From Gammaproteobacteria bacterium (GTDB lineage Bacteria > Pseudomonadota > Gammaproteobacteria > Xanthomonadales > Rhodanobacteraceae): a DNA stretch of 64,000 nucleotides. The stretch is from the NCBI GenBank assembly GCA_021325195.1, contig JAJPHQ010000035.1:19456-83455 (forward strand). Reading direction: 5' to 3'. The notes under the pieces are model-generated. The model saw only the letters and a list, made by a program, of their open reading frames with translations. It was not told where the DNA came from and ran no database searches. The position numbers were made by a program, and so were the translations under genes. Every line of letters starts with the position of its first letter. Within the stretch, counting starts at the first letter, position 1. Positions 11,294-21,133 of this stretch are shown piece after piece.

Positions 11294-12091
11294 TCATGCG
11301 GCCCTTGCACGCACCACGTAACCGTTGCCGAGCTCGGTGTGAAGAAATGGCCGCTGGGCCCAATCTGCGGTGAGCATGACCAGTTTTCCGAGCGGACTTT
11401 TGATCAGCGGATACCACTTCATGACATGGCGGCGGTCGATGCCGCTGCGTGCTGAATTGTCATGCATTCCCTTCGCGGTCTTGTCGGTGGCCTCATTCAC
11501 TTCAGGTGCGTAGTTGGCGGCTCGAATCTTCTCGACCACGTTGGCCAGAGGGAAGCCGTAGCATAGTATCCGTTCAACTCGGAATCCTGCCGACTGCATC
11601 AGCTTTGCCAGCTGTGAACGCTCGTAGCGACGGAAATGCCCCGCCCAGACATCGGAGGCGTTCCACTTTTTCATGTGAGATGGCACGGATAGCAGCAACA
11701 CTCCATCATGACGCAGCCATGATCGCCATTCGCACAGGGCTTCCAGATCATGCTCGATGTGTTCGAGGACCTCGAACGCCAGCAACAGTCCGAAACGTTC
11801 TTGCCATCCGGTCGGCGGGGCTCCGAAGTAAAGGATGTTTTTCCCCGCTTCGCGTGCCAAGGCATTGGCAACGGCACGCGCGGCTTCCGACATTTCCAGT
11901 GCGAAGCAATGAAAACCGAGGTCATCCAGTTCATGTAGAAGGATTCCGGGGCCAGGCCCTATCTCGAGGGTGTCGCAAGGAGCTATGCCGCGTACCTCGC
12001 GAAGGACCAACGCGCGCCGCAACAGATACCTGGGTGCAGGAACCCACCCGTATTCAGGAGCAGCGGGGCCTAGCGTAGCGTCAGTGATCAT
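11294..12091 (-). CDS. Class I SAM-dependent methyltransferase
   Basis: A 265-residue soluble enzyme. Motif I, LEIGPGPGILLHEL, marks the SAM-binding loop; FEVLEHIEH follows as the post-II motif and GVLLLSVPSH as the strand-4/5 region. The fold matches UbiE/Methyltransf_11/23-type enzymes that methylate small molecules or sugars. The ATG at 12091 lies 2 bases after the glycosyltransferase stop, so the two are almost certainly co-translated; the reading frame extends upstream but would overlap that gene by 100 bp. With the preceding transferase and flippase-like genes it may modify a lipid-linked or capsular glycan; the acceptor is unknown. Confidence 0.85.
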   Translation of the reverse strand: MITDATLGPAAPEYGWVPAPRYLLRRALVLREVRGIAPCDTLEIGPGPGILLHELDDLGFHCFALEMSEAARAVANALAREAGKNILYFGAPPTGWQERFGLLLAFEVLEHIEHDLEALCEWRSWLRHDGVLLLSVPSHMKKWNASDVWAGHFRRYERSQLAKLMQSAGFRVERILCYGFPLANVVEKIRAANYAPEVNEATDKTAKGMHDNSARSGIDRRHVMKWYPLIKSPLGKLVMLTADWAQRPFLHTELGNGYVVRARAA

Positions 12092-12093
12092 GA

Positions 12094-13233
12094 TCAGCCT
12101 GTGATGAGATGCAAACGGGCCTTGACGAGCGCATCGAATTGACGCCCAATCGCGGTCGAATCGATTTGGTCCGCGATGTGGGCATGGCATCGCAGCCTCC
12201 GTTGAGCCCGAGTCCCCTCAGACAAATGTCGGCGGACCGCTTCGGCTAGGGCAAGTGCATTGCCTGCTTCGACAAGTGTTGTACACGGGCGTGCCTCGTC
12301 AAGCAATTCACGGATCGCAGCGGAATCACGGGTTATCAACGGGCGTCCTGCGGCTACGATCTGGAACACCTTGTTGGGGATTACGCTGGAGGCTTTTCCA
12401 GAAGTCCCGAAGATGCCGAGACAAATGTCGGCGCGTGCGATTTTGTCGGGAAGTTGTTCGTATGCCACCCAATCCAGCCACTCGAGGTTGGGAAGAGGGT
12501 CGCGCTCGAGCGTGTCGCGAATACGTGGCGCCTCCTGACCGCGTCCAACTAAGATCCAGCGGATCGGTTCGTCGCGCGTAAGTCGGGCTGCTTCGATGAT
12601 CGTGTCGATGCCATGCAGTGGGATGAACTGACCGTAGAACAGAACGCTGAGACGATTGCCTTGACGAAGCCGTTGAATGTAGCCGGATTGGAAGAATCGA
12701 GCTTCTGCGCCCACCCATACGTGTCCGAGCGATCCGGGTGTCATCCCGAATAGATCCTCCATGCGACGCGCATGGGTTGCTGTATCCATGAAAGAGAAAT
12801 TTGCAGCGCGGACAGCCAGCCATTCGCTGACCCACAGCATCCAAGCGAGCGGATTGCGGCGGTCCAATATTCGCCGGTCATTTACGACAGTGTCGTAAAT
12901 GGAGATGAACCAGTCGAACGCGACAGGCTTGCGACGTACCCATGCGAAGAGGCGAATGATCAGCACGTCGAGCTGACCTGGATAGGAGACCAGCACGAGA
13001 TCATGAGCCGGGGCGCGCAGATAGCGCCATATCAGGCGAGGGTAGACAACAATCAGCCGCAACACACGAGACGCCCACTCACCCATGCCGCCGAGACTGC
13101 TCTTGTCTTCCACGCCTTCCCACACCGGCGCATGAACCTCGATGATTTCCGCGCCATGCGCACGCAAACCGTCACGCAGAATGCGGATACGTGGTTTGTT
13201 CGTATCGCAGGTTCCCCAAAGTACGATGTTCAT
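12094..13233 (-). CDS. Glycosyltransferase, GT4-like (GT-B fold)
   Basis: 379 residues from the ATG at 13233; an in-frame TTG at 13269 would add 12 unconserved residues. The C-terminal Rossmann domain carries the nucleotide-sugar region: SVLFYGQFIPLHGID, ILVGRGQE, and IPNKVFQIVAAGRPLITRD, the usual GT4 layout in which an acidic-to-basic EX7E-like segment contacts the donor. The N-terminal acceptor domain has a hydrophobic patch around LIVVYPRLIWRYL suggesting membrane association. It sits between a flippase-like membrane protein and a methyltransferase in one minus-strand operon, consistent with making a modified surface glycan or glycolipid. Donor and acceptor cannot be read from the sequence. 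Confidence 0.8.
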   Translation of the reverse strand: MNIVLWGTCDTNKPRIRILRDGLRAHGAEIIEVHAPVWEGVEDKSSLGGMGEWASRVLRLIVVYPRLIWRYLRAPAHDLVLVSYPGQLDVLIIRLFAWVRRKPVAFDWFISIYDTVVNDRRILDRRNPLAWMLWVSEWLAVRAANFSFMDTATHARRMEDLFGMTPGSLGHVWVGAEARFFQSGYIQRLRQGNRLSVLFYGQFIPLHGIDTIIEAARLTRDEPIRWILVGRGQEAPRIRDTLERDPLPNLEWLDWVAYEQLPDKIARADICLGIFGTSGKASSVIPNKVFQIVAAGRPLITRDSAAIRELLDEARPCTTLVEAGNALALAEAVRRHLSEGTRAQRRLRCHAHIADQIDSTAIGRQFDALVKARLHLITG

Positions 13234-13273
13234 GCGCCTGTAGGGGGTGTGATTCCGTGAAGACCGCAATGTT

Positions 13274-14239
13274 TTAAGCGCTCGGCGAGGTGGTGTGCCC
13301 CGTTGCTGACTGTTCTCGTGGCCGGATCAACCATCCAACGATCAAGGTTAGTACATCGCCCATCGTCGTCGCGATGCGCAGCGCGATCACGAGGATGCCG
13401 GCGGAGGCAGTGGAATACACCGGCGCGAGCATGAGCAGCAGCAGGCCTTCGCGCACACCGAGTCCGGCCGGCGCACCGGGGGTTACGAAGCCGACCACCC
13501 AGGCCAGCGAGAACGCCGCGATCAATAGCCAGCCGTCCTGTGCGGCCTCCGGCAACAGGAGGTGCGCGAGCACTATCAATCCAAGACCCAGCGTGCCATA
13601 CATCAGGCAGTACAGCACGAATGCGCGCACGAGACTGGATTGTGATGGCAGCAGTGCACCGTCCAGCGCGGGTGCGTACCTCGGCGTGAATTTCCGCAAC
13701 AGCGCCGGCGCCACCTTCCGGAATAAGAACAGGCCCGCGATGGCGAATACCACCAGCACCGCGATCAGAGCGAGCTGCGCGCCATGATTGTGCACCGCCT
13801 GCAAGCCGACTTCCGACAATGCGCCGGTGCCGACTCCCACCACGATGGCGGCGGCAACCACCAGAAGGGTTTCGAGGATCAGCGTCACGGCCAGTGCGCG
13901 CGCGGGGATTCCGCGTGCCAGCGACATGCCCACGCGCCCGAGGTACTGCGCCACGTTGCCGGGCACGTACTTGGCGAATTGCGTGATGCCGATGATGCCG
14001 GTCAACTCGCGCCGCGACTTGCGGACACCGAGTGCCGACAGCATGCCCCGCCAGGCCAGCGCCAACAGCGGCGCTCCGGCCGACCAGCACAACGCTGCGA
14101 GTGCGATGCCGATGATTGCGCGAGGCGTCGAATACACACCGAGGTCGTGACCGCGCAGGGAGCGCACCACGTACCACGCGAACAACGCGGCCACGATCAG
14201 GCCAGCGATCAAACCGATCGTGCGATGCAACCGTTTCAC
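13274..14239 (-). CDS. Lysylphosphatidylglycerol synthase TM-region family protein (UPF0104/AglD-like)
   Basis: 321 residues with seven or eight hydrophobic segments. The conserved patterns [17 protein letters not shown] near residues 80-100 and [18 protein letters not shown] in the C-terminal half are typical of the MprF-flippase-like membrane family, many members of which accompany glycosyltransferases and help build or translocate lipid-linked sugars. The GTG at 14239 is the best start: AAAGGG lies about 8 bases upstream and no in-frame ATG gives the N-terminal helix. The gene follows etfA by 37 bp and precedes the glycosyltransferase by 40 bp, so it may be transcribed with both. It lacks any synthetase domain and cannot itself aminoacylate lipid. 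Confidence 0.8.
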   Translation of the reverse strand: MKRLHRTIGLIAGLIVAALFAWYVVRSLRGHDLGVYSTPRAIIGIALAALCWSAGAPLLALAWRGMLSALGVRKSRRELTGIIGITQFAKYVPGNVAQYLGRVGMSLARGIPARALAVTLILETLLVVAAAIVVGVGTGALSEVGLQAVHNHGAQLALIAVLVVFAIAGLFLFRKVAPALLRKFTPRYAPALDGALLPSQSSLVRAFVLYCLMYGTLGLGLIVLAHLLLPEAAQDGWLLIAAFSLAWVVGFVTPGAPAGLGVREGLLLLMLAPVYSTASAGILVIALRIATTMGDVLTLIVGWLIRPREQSATGHTTSPSA

Positions 14240-14276
14240 GCCGGCGACCCTTTTGCGGCTCGTGGCCGCGACGGTA

Positions 14277-15221
14277 TCACACCGCCGCTTCCAGTTCCGG
14301 CACGAGCTTGAACAGGTCGCCGACCAGGCCAATGTCGGCGACCTCGAAGATCGGCGCTTCGGCGTCCTTGTTGATCGCGACGATGGTGCCGGCGTCCTTG
14401 ATGCCGGTGAGGTGCTGGATGGCGCCGGAGATGCCGATCGCGATGTAGAGATCGGGGGCGATGATCTTGCCGGTCTGGCCGACCTGCATGTCGTTGGGGC
14501 AGTAGCCGGCATCGACCGCGGCGCGCGAGGCGCCGGCGGCGGCGTGCAGCTTGTCGGCCAGCCGGTAGATGATCTCGAAGTTTTCCTTCGAACCCAGTCC
14601 GCGTCCGCCGGAGACCACCCGCCGCGCGCTCTGCAGGTCGGGACGTTCGCTGGACGCCTGTTGCAGTTCGACGAAGCGCGTGTGCGACGGCAGCGGTACG
14701 TCGAGCGACAGCGCCTCCACCGGCGCGGCGTTGGCTGCTTCCCCGACCGCCGGCCACGACGCGGTGCGCACGGTGCCGACCACGATGGCATCGGCGGGCG
14801 TCTCCACAGTGACGACGACGTTGCCGGCGTAGATCGGGCGGGTAAACGTGTGCGGGCCTGCCACCGACATGATGTCGCTGACCTGGCCCGTGCCCAGCAG
14901 CGCGGCGACGCGCGGCGCGACGTCCTTGCCGAAGGTGGTCGAGGGCAGCAACACGTGCGAATAGCCGTTCTTCGCGACCATGGCGATCTGCGGCGCCAGC
15001 ATCGCGGCCAGCGGGTGTGCGTTCTCGGGGCGCGCGATGGTCAGCACCTTCGAAACGCCGTCCAGTTTCGCCGCTTGCGCGGCGACGGCGCCGGGCGCAT
15101 CGGAAAGCACCAGCACGTCGATCGCGTCGGGCTTCAGTTCGCGCGCGCAGGTGACGCAGCGCGCCGTCGAGGCGTTGATCTGGCCGTTCAGGTGTTCGGC
15201 GACGATCAGGATTTTGGACAT
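14277..15221 (-). CDS. etfA: Electron transfer flavoprotein, alpha subunit
   Basis: 314 residues. EtfA binds the FAD that accepts electrons from acyl-CoA and other dehydrogenases and passes them to ETF-ubiquinone oxidoreductase. It begins with the conserved ILIVAEH; the C-terminal FAD domain shows [38 protein letters not shown] and [25 protein letters not shown] motifs (the invariant NKD..AP..DIG pattern). Its partner etfB lies upstream on the same strand with an unusually long 161 bp gap filled by a repeat, and the quinone oxidoreductase gene is at 19.4-21.0 kb, so all three components of the chain are in this window. Confidence 0.97.
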   Translation of the reverse strand: MSKILIVAEHLNGQINASTARCVTCARELKPDAIDVLVLSDAPGAVAAQAAKLDGVSKVLTIARPENAHPLAAMLAPQIAMVAKNGYSHVLLPSTTFGKDVAPRVAALLGTGQVSDIMSVAGPHTFTRPIYAGNVVVTVETPADAIVVGTVRTASWPAVGEAANAAPVEALSLDVPLPSHTRFVELQQASSERPDLQSARRVVSGGRGLGSKENFEIIYRLADKLHAAAGASRAAVDAGYCPNDMQVGQTGKIIAPDLYIAIGISGAIQHLTGIKDAGTIVAINKDAEAPIFEVADIGLVGDLFKLVPELEAAV

Positions 15222-15240
15222 GAATCGAATCTCTCACTGT

Positions 15241-15380
15241 CGAACCCCTCTCCCGTCGGGAGAGGCGCGCTTCGCGCGAGCGCGTAGCGCTGGGGTGAGG
15301 GTACGAGACTTGCGAGATTTCGCAAAGAACCGAACCCTCATCCGGCGCTTCGCGCCACCTTCTCCCAGAGGGAGAAGGAA
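15241..15380. repeat. REP doublet (REPIN-like) between etfB and etfA
   Basis: Two inverted half-elements. The left half has hairpin CCTCTCCC/GGGAGAGG (15247-15265) and ends in GGGGTGAGGGT; the right half starts ACCCTCATCC, holds GGCGC/GCGCC, and ends in hairpin CCTTCTCCC/GGGAGAAGG (15358-15378). At the centre is a small palindrome TTGCGA/TCGCAA. The whole element is therefore an imperfect palindrome of about 140 bp, the arrangement of REPINs dispersed by RAYT transposases. It starts 20 bp after the etfA start codon (on the upstream side) and ends 2 bp before the etfB stop. Confidence 0.8.
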
Positions 15381-15382
15381 GC

Positions 15383-16129
15383 TCACACCAACCCTTTCTG
15401 CTTCAGTAAGCCGACCAACTCGGCGACATCCTTCACCATCACCCCGCGCGAACGTTTGGGCGGCGGCGCGTAGCGCGTGGTCCTGATTTCGCCGCCGTGC
15501 TCGATGTTCAAGGATGGCAACTCGATCGTCTCGATCGGCTTGCTCTTGGCCTTCATGATGTCGGGCAGCTTGATGAAGCGCGGTTCGTTGAGGCGCAGAT
15601 CCGTCGTCACGACCGCCGGCAGATCGACTTCGATGGTTTCGAGGCCGGCATCGACTTCGCGGGTCACCTTGGCCTTGTTGCCGGACACTTCCAGCTTCGA
15701 CGCGAAGGTCGCCTGCGGACGCTCCCACAACGCGGCCAGCATCTGGCCGGTCTGGTTGCAGTCGTCGTCGATGGCCTGCTTGCCGAGGATCACCAGACCC
15801 GGCTGCTCCTTCTCGACCAGCTTGAGGAACACCCGCGCGGCCGCCAGCGGCTGCACCGGGTCGGGCGTGACCACGTGGATCGCGCGGTTGGCGCCCATCG
15901 CGAGGCCGTTGCGCAGGTGCGGTTGCGCGTCGGCGGGCGCGATGGTGGCGATCACCACTTCCTCGGCGATGCCTTTCTCGCGCAGCCGCAGCGCCTCTTC
16001 CAGCGCGATGTCGTCGAACGGGTTGGGCGAAAGTTTCACGCCGTCGGTGACCACGCCGCTGCCATCCGGCTTCACCTGGATGCGCACGTTGTAATCGACC
16101 ACGCGCTTGTATCCGACCAGGATCTTCAT
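15383..16129 (-). CDS. etfB: Electron transfer flavoprotein, beta subunit
   Basis: 248 residues, the normal length. EtfB binds AMP and forms the heterodimer with EtfA. Conserved features are MKILVGYKRVVDYNVRI at the N-terminus, NPFDDIALEEALRL (about residues 36-50), LGKQAIDDDCNQTGQMLA (about 118-135), the signature VDLPAVVTTDLRLNEPR, and the C-terminal dimer tail GVMVKDVAELVGLLKQKG. The etfB stop is followed by a REP doublet before etfA; both genes remain in the same orientation and presumably one transcript starting upstream of 16129. Confidence 0.97.
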   Translation of the reverse strand: MKILVGYKRVVDYNVRIQVKPDGSGVVTDGVKLSPNPFDDIALEEALRLREKGIAEEVVIATIAPADAQPHLRNGLAMGANRAIHVVTPDPVQPLAAARVFLKLVEKEQPGLVILGKQAIDDDCNQTGQMLAALWERPQATFASKLEVSGNKAKVTREVDAGLETIEVDLPAVVTTDLRLNEPRFIKLPDIMKAKSKPIETIELPSLNIEHGGEIRTTRYAPPPKRSRGVMVKDVAELVGLLKQKGLV

Positions 16130-16205
16130 CGGGGTTCCCTTGGCTGATGCCCGTGCTGCGCGGGCCTGACGGAAACGGACATTCTAGCGGTTGCCGCGCC
16201 CCGCT

Positions 16206-17099
16206 TCAGGCACGGCGCAGGATGGCCGCCGCAAAGCGCGCTGCGGCGCCGGCGGCTTGATCCAGGAACACCGAGGGCTCGACCAGTTCCAGTTCCAGCA
16301 GGAGCGGCGTGCCTTCGTCGTCGCGGATCAGGTCCACGCGCGTGTACAGCAGCGGCTTCACGAACGGAATCGCCGCCACCGCGCGCCGGGCGACATCGAG
16401 TTCATCGGCCGAAGGCGTGCGCGGGCCGACCTCTTCTTTCGCGAACAATCCCGGGGTCGGGCCTTCGCCGCGCCTGAGCAGCGGGCCCTTGCGGATCGCG
16501 TGCGAGTACTCGCCGCCGAAGAACAGCAGCGCGGTCTCGCCGTGTTCGTCCACGTGGTCGAGATACGGCTGCAACAACACACTGCGGTTGGCGTGGAGCA
16601 GGCGCTGCACGTGCGCGACCATCGCATCGCGGTCCGCGCGCGCATGCCGTTGCGCATCGCGCGAGCCCGCGCCGACCGCGGGCTTGACCACGAAGTCACG
16701 CGCGTCCTGGCAGGTGTCGAGAAACGTCTCGATCGCCGCCTGCCCGTCGTCATCGGGTTCGACGAACGCGCCCGGCACCACCGGCACGCCGGCGCGTGCG
16801 AGATCGGCGAGGTAATGCTTGTCGGTGTTCCAGCGGATCACCGGCAGCGGATTGAGCAGTCTGGTCTGCGCCGCAACACGTTCCGCCCAGGCCAGGAATG
16901 CGGGCAGCCGCTCGCAGTAATCCCAGGTCGAACGCAGCAGCGCGAGATCGAAGCGCGACCAGTCGATGGCATCGTCGTCCCAATCGAGCTCCTGCGCATC
17001 CGTACCGGCGTCATGCAACGCACTCAACAACGGCGGCATGTCGCCATCGCTGCCGCGCGCCGCACGCGCGGTGACGAGGGCGATTCGCGGCGATGCCAT
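16206..17099 (-). CDS. ATP-grasp domain protein
   Basis: 297 residues with an ATP-grasp fold resembling RimK/glutathione-synthetase and the cycloserine-pathway DcsG group. Visible are an N-terminal pre-ATP-grasp region (LALLRSTWDY), NTDKHYLADLARAGVPVVPG, the lysine segment DFVVKPAVGAGSRDA that binds ATP phosphates, LLQPYLDHVDEHGE, LLFFGGEYSHAIRKGP, and the metal-binding C-terminal LLLELELVEPSVFLD. These enzymes ligate a carboxylate to an amine or thiol through an acyl phosphate. The substrates are unknown. It lies 27 bp downstream of the prolyl oligopeptidase gene on the same strand and could be in its operon; no obvious pathway links the two. Confidence 0.82.
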   Translation of the reverse strand: MASPRIALVTARAARGSDGDMPPLLSALHDAGTDAQELDWDDDAIDWSRFDLALLRSTWDYCERLPAFLAWAERVAAQTRLLNPLPVIRWNTDKHYLADLARAGVPVVPGAFVEPDDDGQAAIETFLDTCQDARDFVVKPAVGAGSRDAQRHARADRDAMVAHVQRLLHANRSVLLQPYLDHVDEHGETALLFFGGEYSHAIRKGPLLRRGEGPTPGLFAKEEVGPRTPSADELDVARRAVAAIPFVKPLLYTRVDLIRDDEGTPLLLELELVEPSVFLDQAAGAAARFAAAILRRA

Positions 17100-17126
17100 G
17101 GCCGGATGGCTTCCCTGCCGCGCGGG

Positions 17127-19319
17127 TCAGCGCTTCGCGTCGGGCCGCCAGCCGGGCACGCCCGCCCGCCATTTCATGAACGCGATCCAGTCGGCGGTCA
17201 GGAGGTCGTTCTGGGTACGGGTGGAGCCGATGCCGTGGCCGGCCTGCGCGTCGATCCGCAGCAGCACCGGATTGGGCGTGCCCGAAGCCTGCAGCGCGGC
17301 GGCGAACTTGGCCGGTTCCCACGGCGACACCCGCGGATCATTCAAGCCGGTCGTGATCATCACCGCGGGATACGTGACGCCATGCTTGACGTGCTGGATG
17401 GAATCCATCGCGTACAGGTTTTCGAATCCCTGTTTGGTTTTCACGCTGCCGAACTCGGGGATGTTGGGCGGCCCGTTGGGCGAGAATTCGGCGCGCAGCG
17501 TATTCGCGGCGGGCACCAGATCGATCACGCCCGCGAACAGGTCCGGGCGTTCGGTCATCGCGCGGCCCATGGTGATGCCGCCTGCCGAGCCGCCGATGAT
17601 GAACAGCTTGTCCTTGCCGGTGACGCCGCGCGCGATCAGGTCTTCGCCGCAGGCGATCAGGTCCTCCCAGGTGTGGTGCTTGTTGGCATCCTTGCCGCCG
17701 AGCCGCCACGCCTCGCCCTTCTCGCCACCCCCGCGCACGTGGCAGATGCCGTAGCTGATGCCTTCACGCATCGCCGCGGCGCGCCGCGTACTGAAGTCGG
17801 CGAGATTGGAAATGCCGTAGGAGCCGTAGGCCTCGACCAGCGTGATCTGCGGGCCTTTCGCGTCCCTGGGCTGGATCAGCGTGAGCGGCACTTCCACGCC
17901 GTCCTGCGCCCTGGCTTGCAGGTCGCCGACCTTGAACGCCGTGGCGTCCATGTCGCCGCGATGGCCGATCTCGAGATCGGCGAACTTTCGCGCCGTCGGG
18001 TCATAGCGGAAATACGTCGGCTGCACGACCCAGCTCGACAGGTCGAGCGTGATGCCCGGCCGGCGCGGGTCGGCGAACGCACTGCCGATGTGGCCCTCGA
18101 ACGGCAGCGCGATCTGTTCGATCTTCGAGCTCCCTGCCGGGATGCGCAGCAGTTGCGAGTACGCGCCCTGGCGCGCCAGCACGTACAGGGCATCCGACGC
18201 CGCGGCGATTTGCTCGATCACGCGACCGGGTTGCGCCGGCACCAGCGTCTTCGCCGAGGACAACGGTTCGCCGGCCCGGACTTCCAGCACCTTGAAGGTC
18301 GGCGCGTCCTTGTGCGACAGCAGGAAGATCTGGTCGCCACGCATGTCGATGCCGGTGACGTCGTCGCTGCGGTCGACGAACGGTTTCCAGGCGGTCTTCG
18401 GGTCGTTCACCCCGGCAACGGGCGCCAGCCACAGCTTCAACTCGTTCTGGACACCGTTGAGGGAGAACGCGGTGGCGAACGACGCGCCGGGCACGATGCC
18501 CAGTATCGGAAACGCCTCGGGCGTGAACGCCGGGCCATGGCCGGCGGTGGTGCCGAGCACCGTGTAGGGCTTGGCCGAGAGATTCCAACCGTCGAGCGTG
18601 GAGTTCTTGTATTTGTCCGTCTCGGGTTCGCCGGGCTTCAATTGCGCCAGGCGGTTGAAATACACCGTCTTCGAATCGGGGCTCCACGCCGTGGCACCGA
18701 ACCGCACGCGATCGAGCGGGCCCGCGATCGCCTTGCCGGTGGCGGCGTCGTACACCGTCATCGAGGCGTTTTCCGAACCGCCCTCGGACACGCCCACCGC
18801 GACCTTGCTGCCATCCGGCGAGGCGAGGAACCAGTTGATCGCATACGGCGTGCCGTCGTGCTGCCTGCGCAGCGCCGCGATGTCCACCAGTTTGCGTGTG
18901 CCGTTCGCGTCGCGCACCATCAGGTCGAAATCGTCCGCGCCGGGCGCGCGTTCCTCGTAGAAGTCACGCCCGCCGTACGACATGAAGCCCTGCACGAAAC
19001 CGAAGCTGCCGGTGAACGCGGACACGCGCTTCTGCAGCGCGGCCAGCGGCGCGATCGCGTCCAGCACCTTGCGTGTGTACGCGCCCTCGGCCTTCATCCA
19101 CGCGATGGTCGCGGGGTCGAGTTTTTCCATGTAGCGGTAGTTGTCGGTGACCTTGACGCCCCACAGCGTTTCGGTGACCGGCCTGACCGGCGCGGTGGGC
19201 GGCGGCGCGCCCACGCCGATCGGCGCCAGGGGGTCGTCCGCGGCCAGCGCGGACGAGCCGGTGGCGAACGGGAAAACCAGGACGGAAACCAGCAGACTGG
19301 CGCGGGCGGAAAAGCGCAT
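17127..19319 (-). CDS. Secreted prolyl oligopeptidase family protein (S9A)
   Basis: 730 residues. The ATG at 19319 is preceded by a strong GAGGAGGG site 6 bases away and starts a signal peptide ending near residue 26 (SALA), so the enzyme is exported to the periplasm. An N-terminal seven-bladed-propeller-like region (about residues 60-470) precedes the alpha/beta hydrolase domain. The catalytic triad can be placed: Ser578 in GGSAGG, Asp661 in TTGLNDPR, and His695 in AQAGHGIG, the order and spacing of S9A enzymes. It probably cleaves proline-containing peptides. A few nucleotides separate it from the ETF-QO stop upstream on the same strand, but the functions look unrelated. Confidence 0.93.
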   Translation of the reverse strand: MRFSARASLLVSVLVFPFATGSSALAADDPLAPIGVGAPPPTAPVRPVTETLWGVKVTDNYRYMEKLDPATIAWMKAEGAYTRKVLDAIAPLAALQKRVSAFTGSFGFVQGFMSYGGRDFYEERAPGADDFDLMVRDANGTRKLVDIAALRRQHDGTPYAINWFLASPDGSKVAVGVSEGGSENASMTVYDAATGKAIAGPLDRVRFGATAWSPDSKTVYFNRLAQLKPGEPETDKYKNSTLDGWNLSAKPYTVLGTTAGHGPAFTPEAFPILGIVPGASFATAFSLNGVQNELKLWLAPVAGVNDPKTAWKPFVDRSDDVTGIDMRGDQIFLLSHKDAPTFKVLEVRAGEPLSSAKTLVPAQPGRVIEQIAAASDALYVLARQGAYSQLLRIPAGSSKIEQIALPFEGHIGSAFADPRRPGITLDLSSWVVQPTYFRYDPTARKFADLEIGHRGDMDATAFKVGDLQARAQDGVEVPLTLIQPRDAKGPQITLVEAYGSYGISNLADFSTRRAAAMREGISYGICHVRGGGEKGEAWRLGGKDANKHHTWEDLIACGEDLIARGVTGKDKLFIIGGSAGGITMGRAMTERPDLFAGVIDLVPAANTLRAEFSPNGPPNIPEFGSVKTKQGFENLYAMDSIQHVKHGVTYPAVMITTGLNDPRVSPWEPAKFAAALQASGTPNPVLLRIDAQAGHGIGSTRTQNDLLTADWIAFMKWRAGVPGWRPDAKR

Positions 19320-19389
19320 GGCCGACCCTCCTCGACGATGGTCGGGCAAGTCTAGCGACCGGAGGGCCTGAAGCCGCAAATGCCGGAAG

Positions 19390-21042
19390 TTACAGGTTCC
19401 GGTAGTTGGGCCCGGAACCGCCCTCGGGCGTCACCCAGGTGATGATTTCGTAGGGATCCTTGATGTCGCAGGTCTTGCAGTGCACGCAGTTGGCGGCGTT
19501 GATCTGCAGGCGCAGCGATTTGCCGTCACCGGCGTGCGCGTCCTCGACGATTTCATACACGTTGGCGGGACAGAAGCGCGTGCAGGGATTGGCGTATTCG
19601 GTGACGCAGCGATCCACGCAGATCGAGGTGTCGGCGACGTGCAGGTGCACCGGCTGGTCCTCGTCGTGTTCGGTGGCGGCGAAGTACACGCCCGCAAGCC
19701 GGTCGCGCGGCGGCAGGGTGCGTTCGATCCAGCCGGGTTCGCGCGGCGAAGTCGCGTTCGGACCGGGACGATGGGTTTTCGTTGCGGGCGGGTCGAGCTT
19801 GTCCAGCGCTGACCAGTCGGCGTGGTTCTTCAGCGTCCACGGCGACAGGCCCGCGGTCGCGGTTTCCCACGCGGCGTTGAACAGGCCGCGCCACAGTCCG
19901 CCGTGGAAACCGGGGCGGATGTTGCGCACCTTCTTCAGTTCCTTCGCGACGGGCGAGGCGCGCAGGCGCGCATCGAAGCCATCCGACGATCGCCTTTCCG
20001 CGAAGTGTTCGGCCGCCAGCATCCCGGAGCGGATCGCCTGATGCGTGCCCTTGATCTTGGGCACGTTCATCAGCCCCGCCGCATCGCCGATCAGGATCGC
20101 GCCAGGCATTTCCACTTTCGGCAGCGACTGCCAGCCGCCCTCGATCAATGCACGTGCGCCGGCCGACACGATCTGTCCGGCTTCCAGCAGCGGCTTGATG
20201 CGCGCATGGTTCTTCAACTGCTGGAATGCTTCCCATGGCCGGAACAGCGGGTCGGAATAATCCAGCCCCGCGACGAAGCCGATCGCGACGCGGTCCTGGT
20301 CGAGCTGGTAGATGAAACTGCCGCCGTAGGTCTTGCGGTCCAGCGGCCAGCCGACGGTGTGGGTGATGCGGCCCGGCTGCACGCGGCCCGGCGGCAGTTG
20401 CCACAGTTCCTTCAAGCCGATGCCATAGGTCTGCGGATCGCAATGCTTGTCGAGCCCGTATTTCGCGATCAACGTCTTGCTGACGCTGCCCCGGCAGCCT
20501 TCGGCCAGCACCGTCAACTTGGCGCGGATGTCGATGCCTTGCGTGTAGCCCGGCTTGTGCGAGCCGTCCTTCGCGACACCCATGTCGCCGATCCGCACGC
20601 CGGCGACCGCGCCTTTCTCGTCGAACACCGCGTCGGCCGCGGCAAAGCCGGGGAACACGTCCACGCCCAGCGCTTCGGCCTGCGGCGCCAGCCACGCGCA
20701 CAGCGCGCCCAGCGACACGATGAAATTGCCGGCGTTGTGCATCTGCGGCGGGGTCGGCAGTTTCAGCGCGCGTTTCGCATCGCGCAGCAGCAGGAATTCG
20801 TCGTGCGCGGCGGGCACGCAGATCGGCGGCGGGTTGTCACGCCAGCCCGGCAGCAGCGCGTCCAGCGGCCCGGGTTCGATCACCGCGCCGGACAGGATCT
20901 GCGCGCCGACCGTGGAAGCCTTCTCGATCACGCACACGCGCGTGTCCGGTTCGAGCTGTTTCAGGCGGATCGCGAAGGCGAGGCCGGACGGCCCCGCGCC
21001 CACCACGACCACGTCGTAGTCCATCGTTTCGCGTTCGCTCAT
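19390..21042 (-). CDS. Electron transfer flavoprotein-ubiquinone oxidoreductase
   Basis: 550 residues. This monotopic inner-membrane enzyme takes electrons from reduced ETF through FAD and one [4Fe-4S] cluster and reduces ubiquinone. The FAD-binding loop DVVVVGAGPSGLAFAIRL is at residues 9-26. The central domain holds the ETF-QO-type quinone region (QGIDIRAK, GIGLKELW, YGGSFIYQL). The C-terminal ferredoxin-like domain has FCPANVYE and the cluster motif NCVHCKTCDIKDP, and ends EGGSGPNYRNL as in the family. The first ATG is used; a second ATG at codon 7 is also possible. It is divergent from the amidase gene across a 91 bp gap and works with EtfA and EtfB encoded at 14.3-16.1 kb. Confidence 0.96.
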   Translation of the reverse strand: MSERETMDYDVVVVGAGPSGLAFAIRLKQLEPDTRVCVIEKASTVGAQILSGAVIEPGPLDALLPGWRDNPPPICVPAAHDEFLLLRDAKRALKLPTPPQMHNAGNFIVSLGALCAWLAPQAEALGVDVFPGFAAADAVFDEKGAVAGVRIGDMGVAKDGSHKPGYTQGIDIRAKLTVLAEGCRGSVSKTLIAKYGLDKHCDPQTYGIGLKELWQLPPGRVQPGRITHTVGWPLDRKTYGGSFIYQLDQDRVAIGFVAGLDYSDPLFRPWEAFQQLKNHARIKPLLEAGQIVSAGARALIEGGWQSLPKVEMPGAILIGDAAGLMNVPKIKGTHQAIRSGMLAAEHFAERRSSDGFDARLRASPVAKELKKVRNIRPGFHGGLWRGLFNAAWETATAGLSPWTLKNHADWSALDKLDPPATKTHRPGPNATSPREPGWIERTLPPRDRLAGVYFAATEHDEDQPVHLHVADTSICVDRCVTEYANPCTRFCPANVYEIVEDAHAGDGKSLRLQINAANCVHCKTCDIKDPYEIITWVTPEGGSGPNYRNL

Positions 21043-21133
21043 GGCGCGATTGTCGATGCTCGTGATGGTTCAGGCAAACGCGGGATGCACGGCCAGCCGC
21101 GCATCCCCCATAATCGGGCAACCGGGAGGGCCG

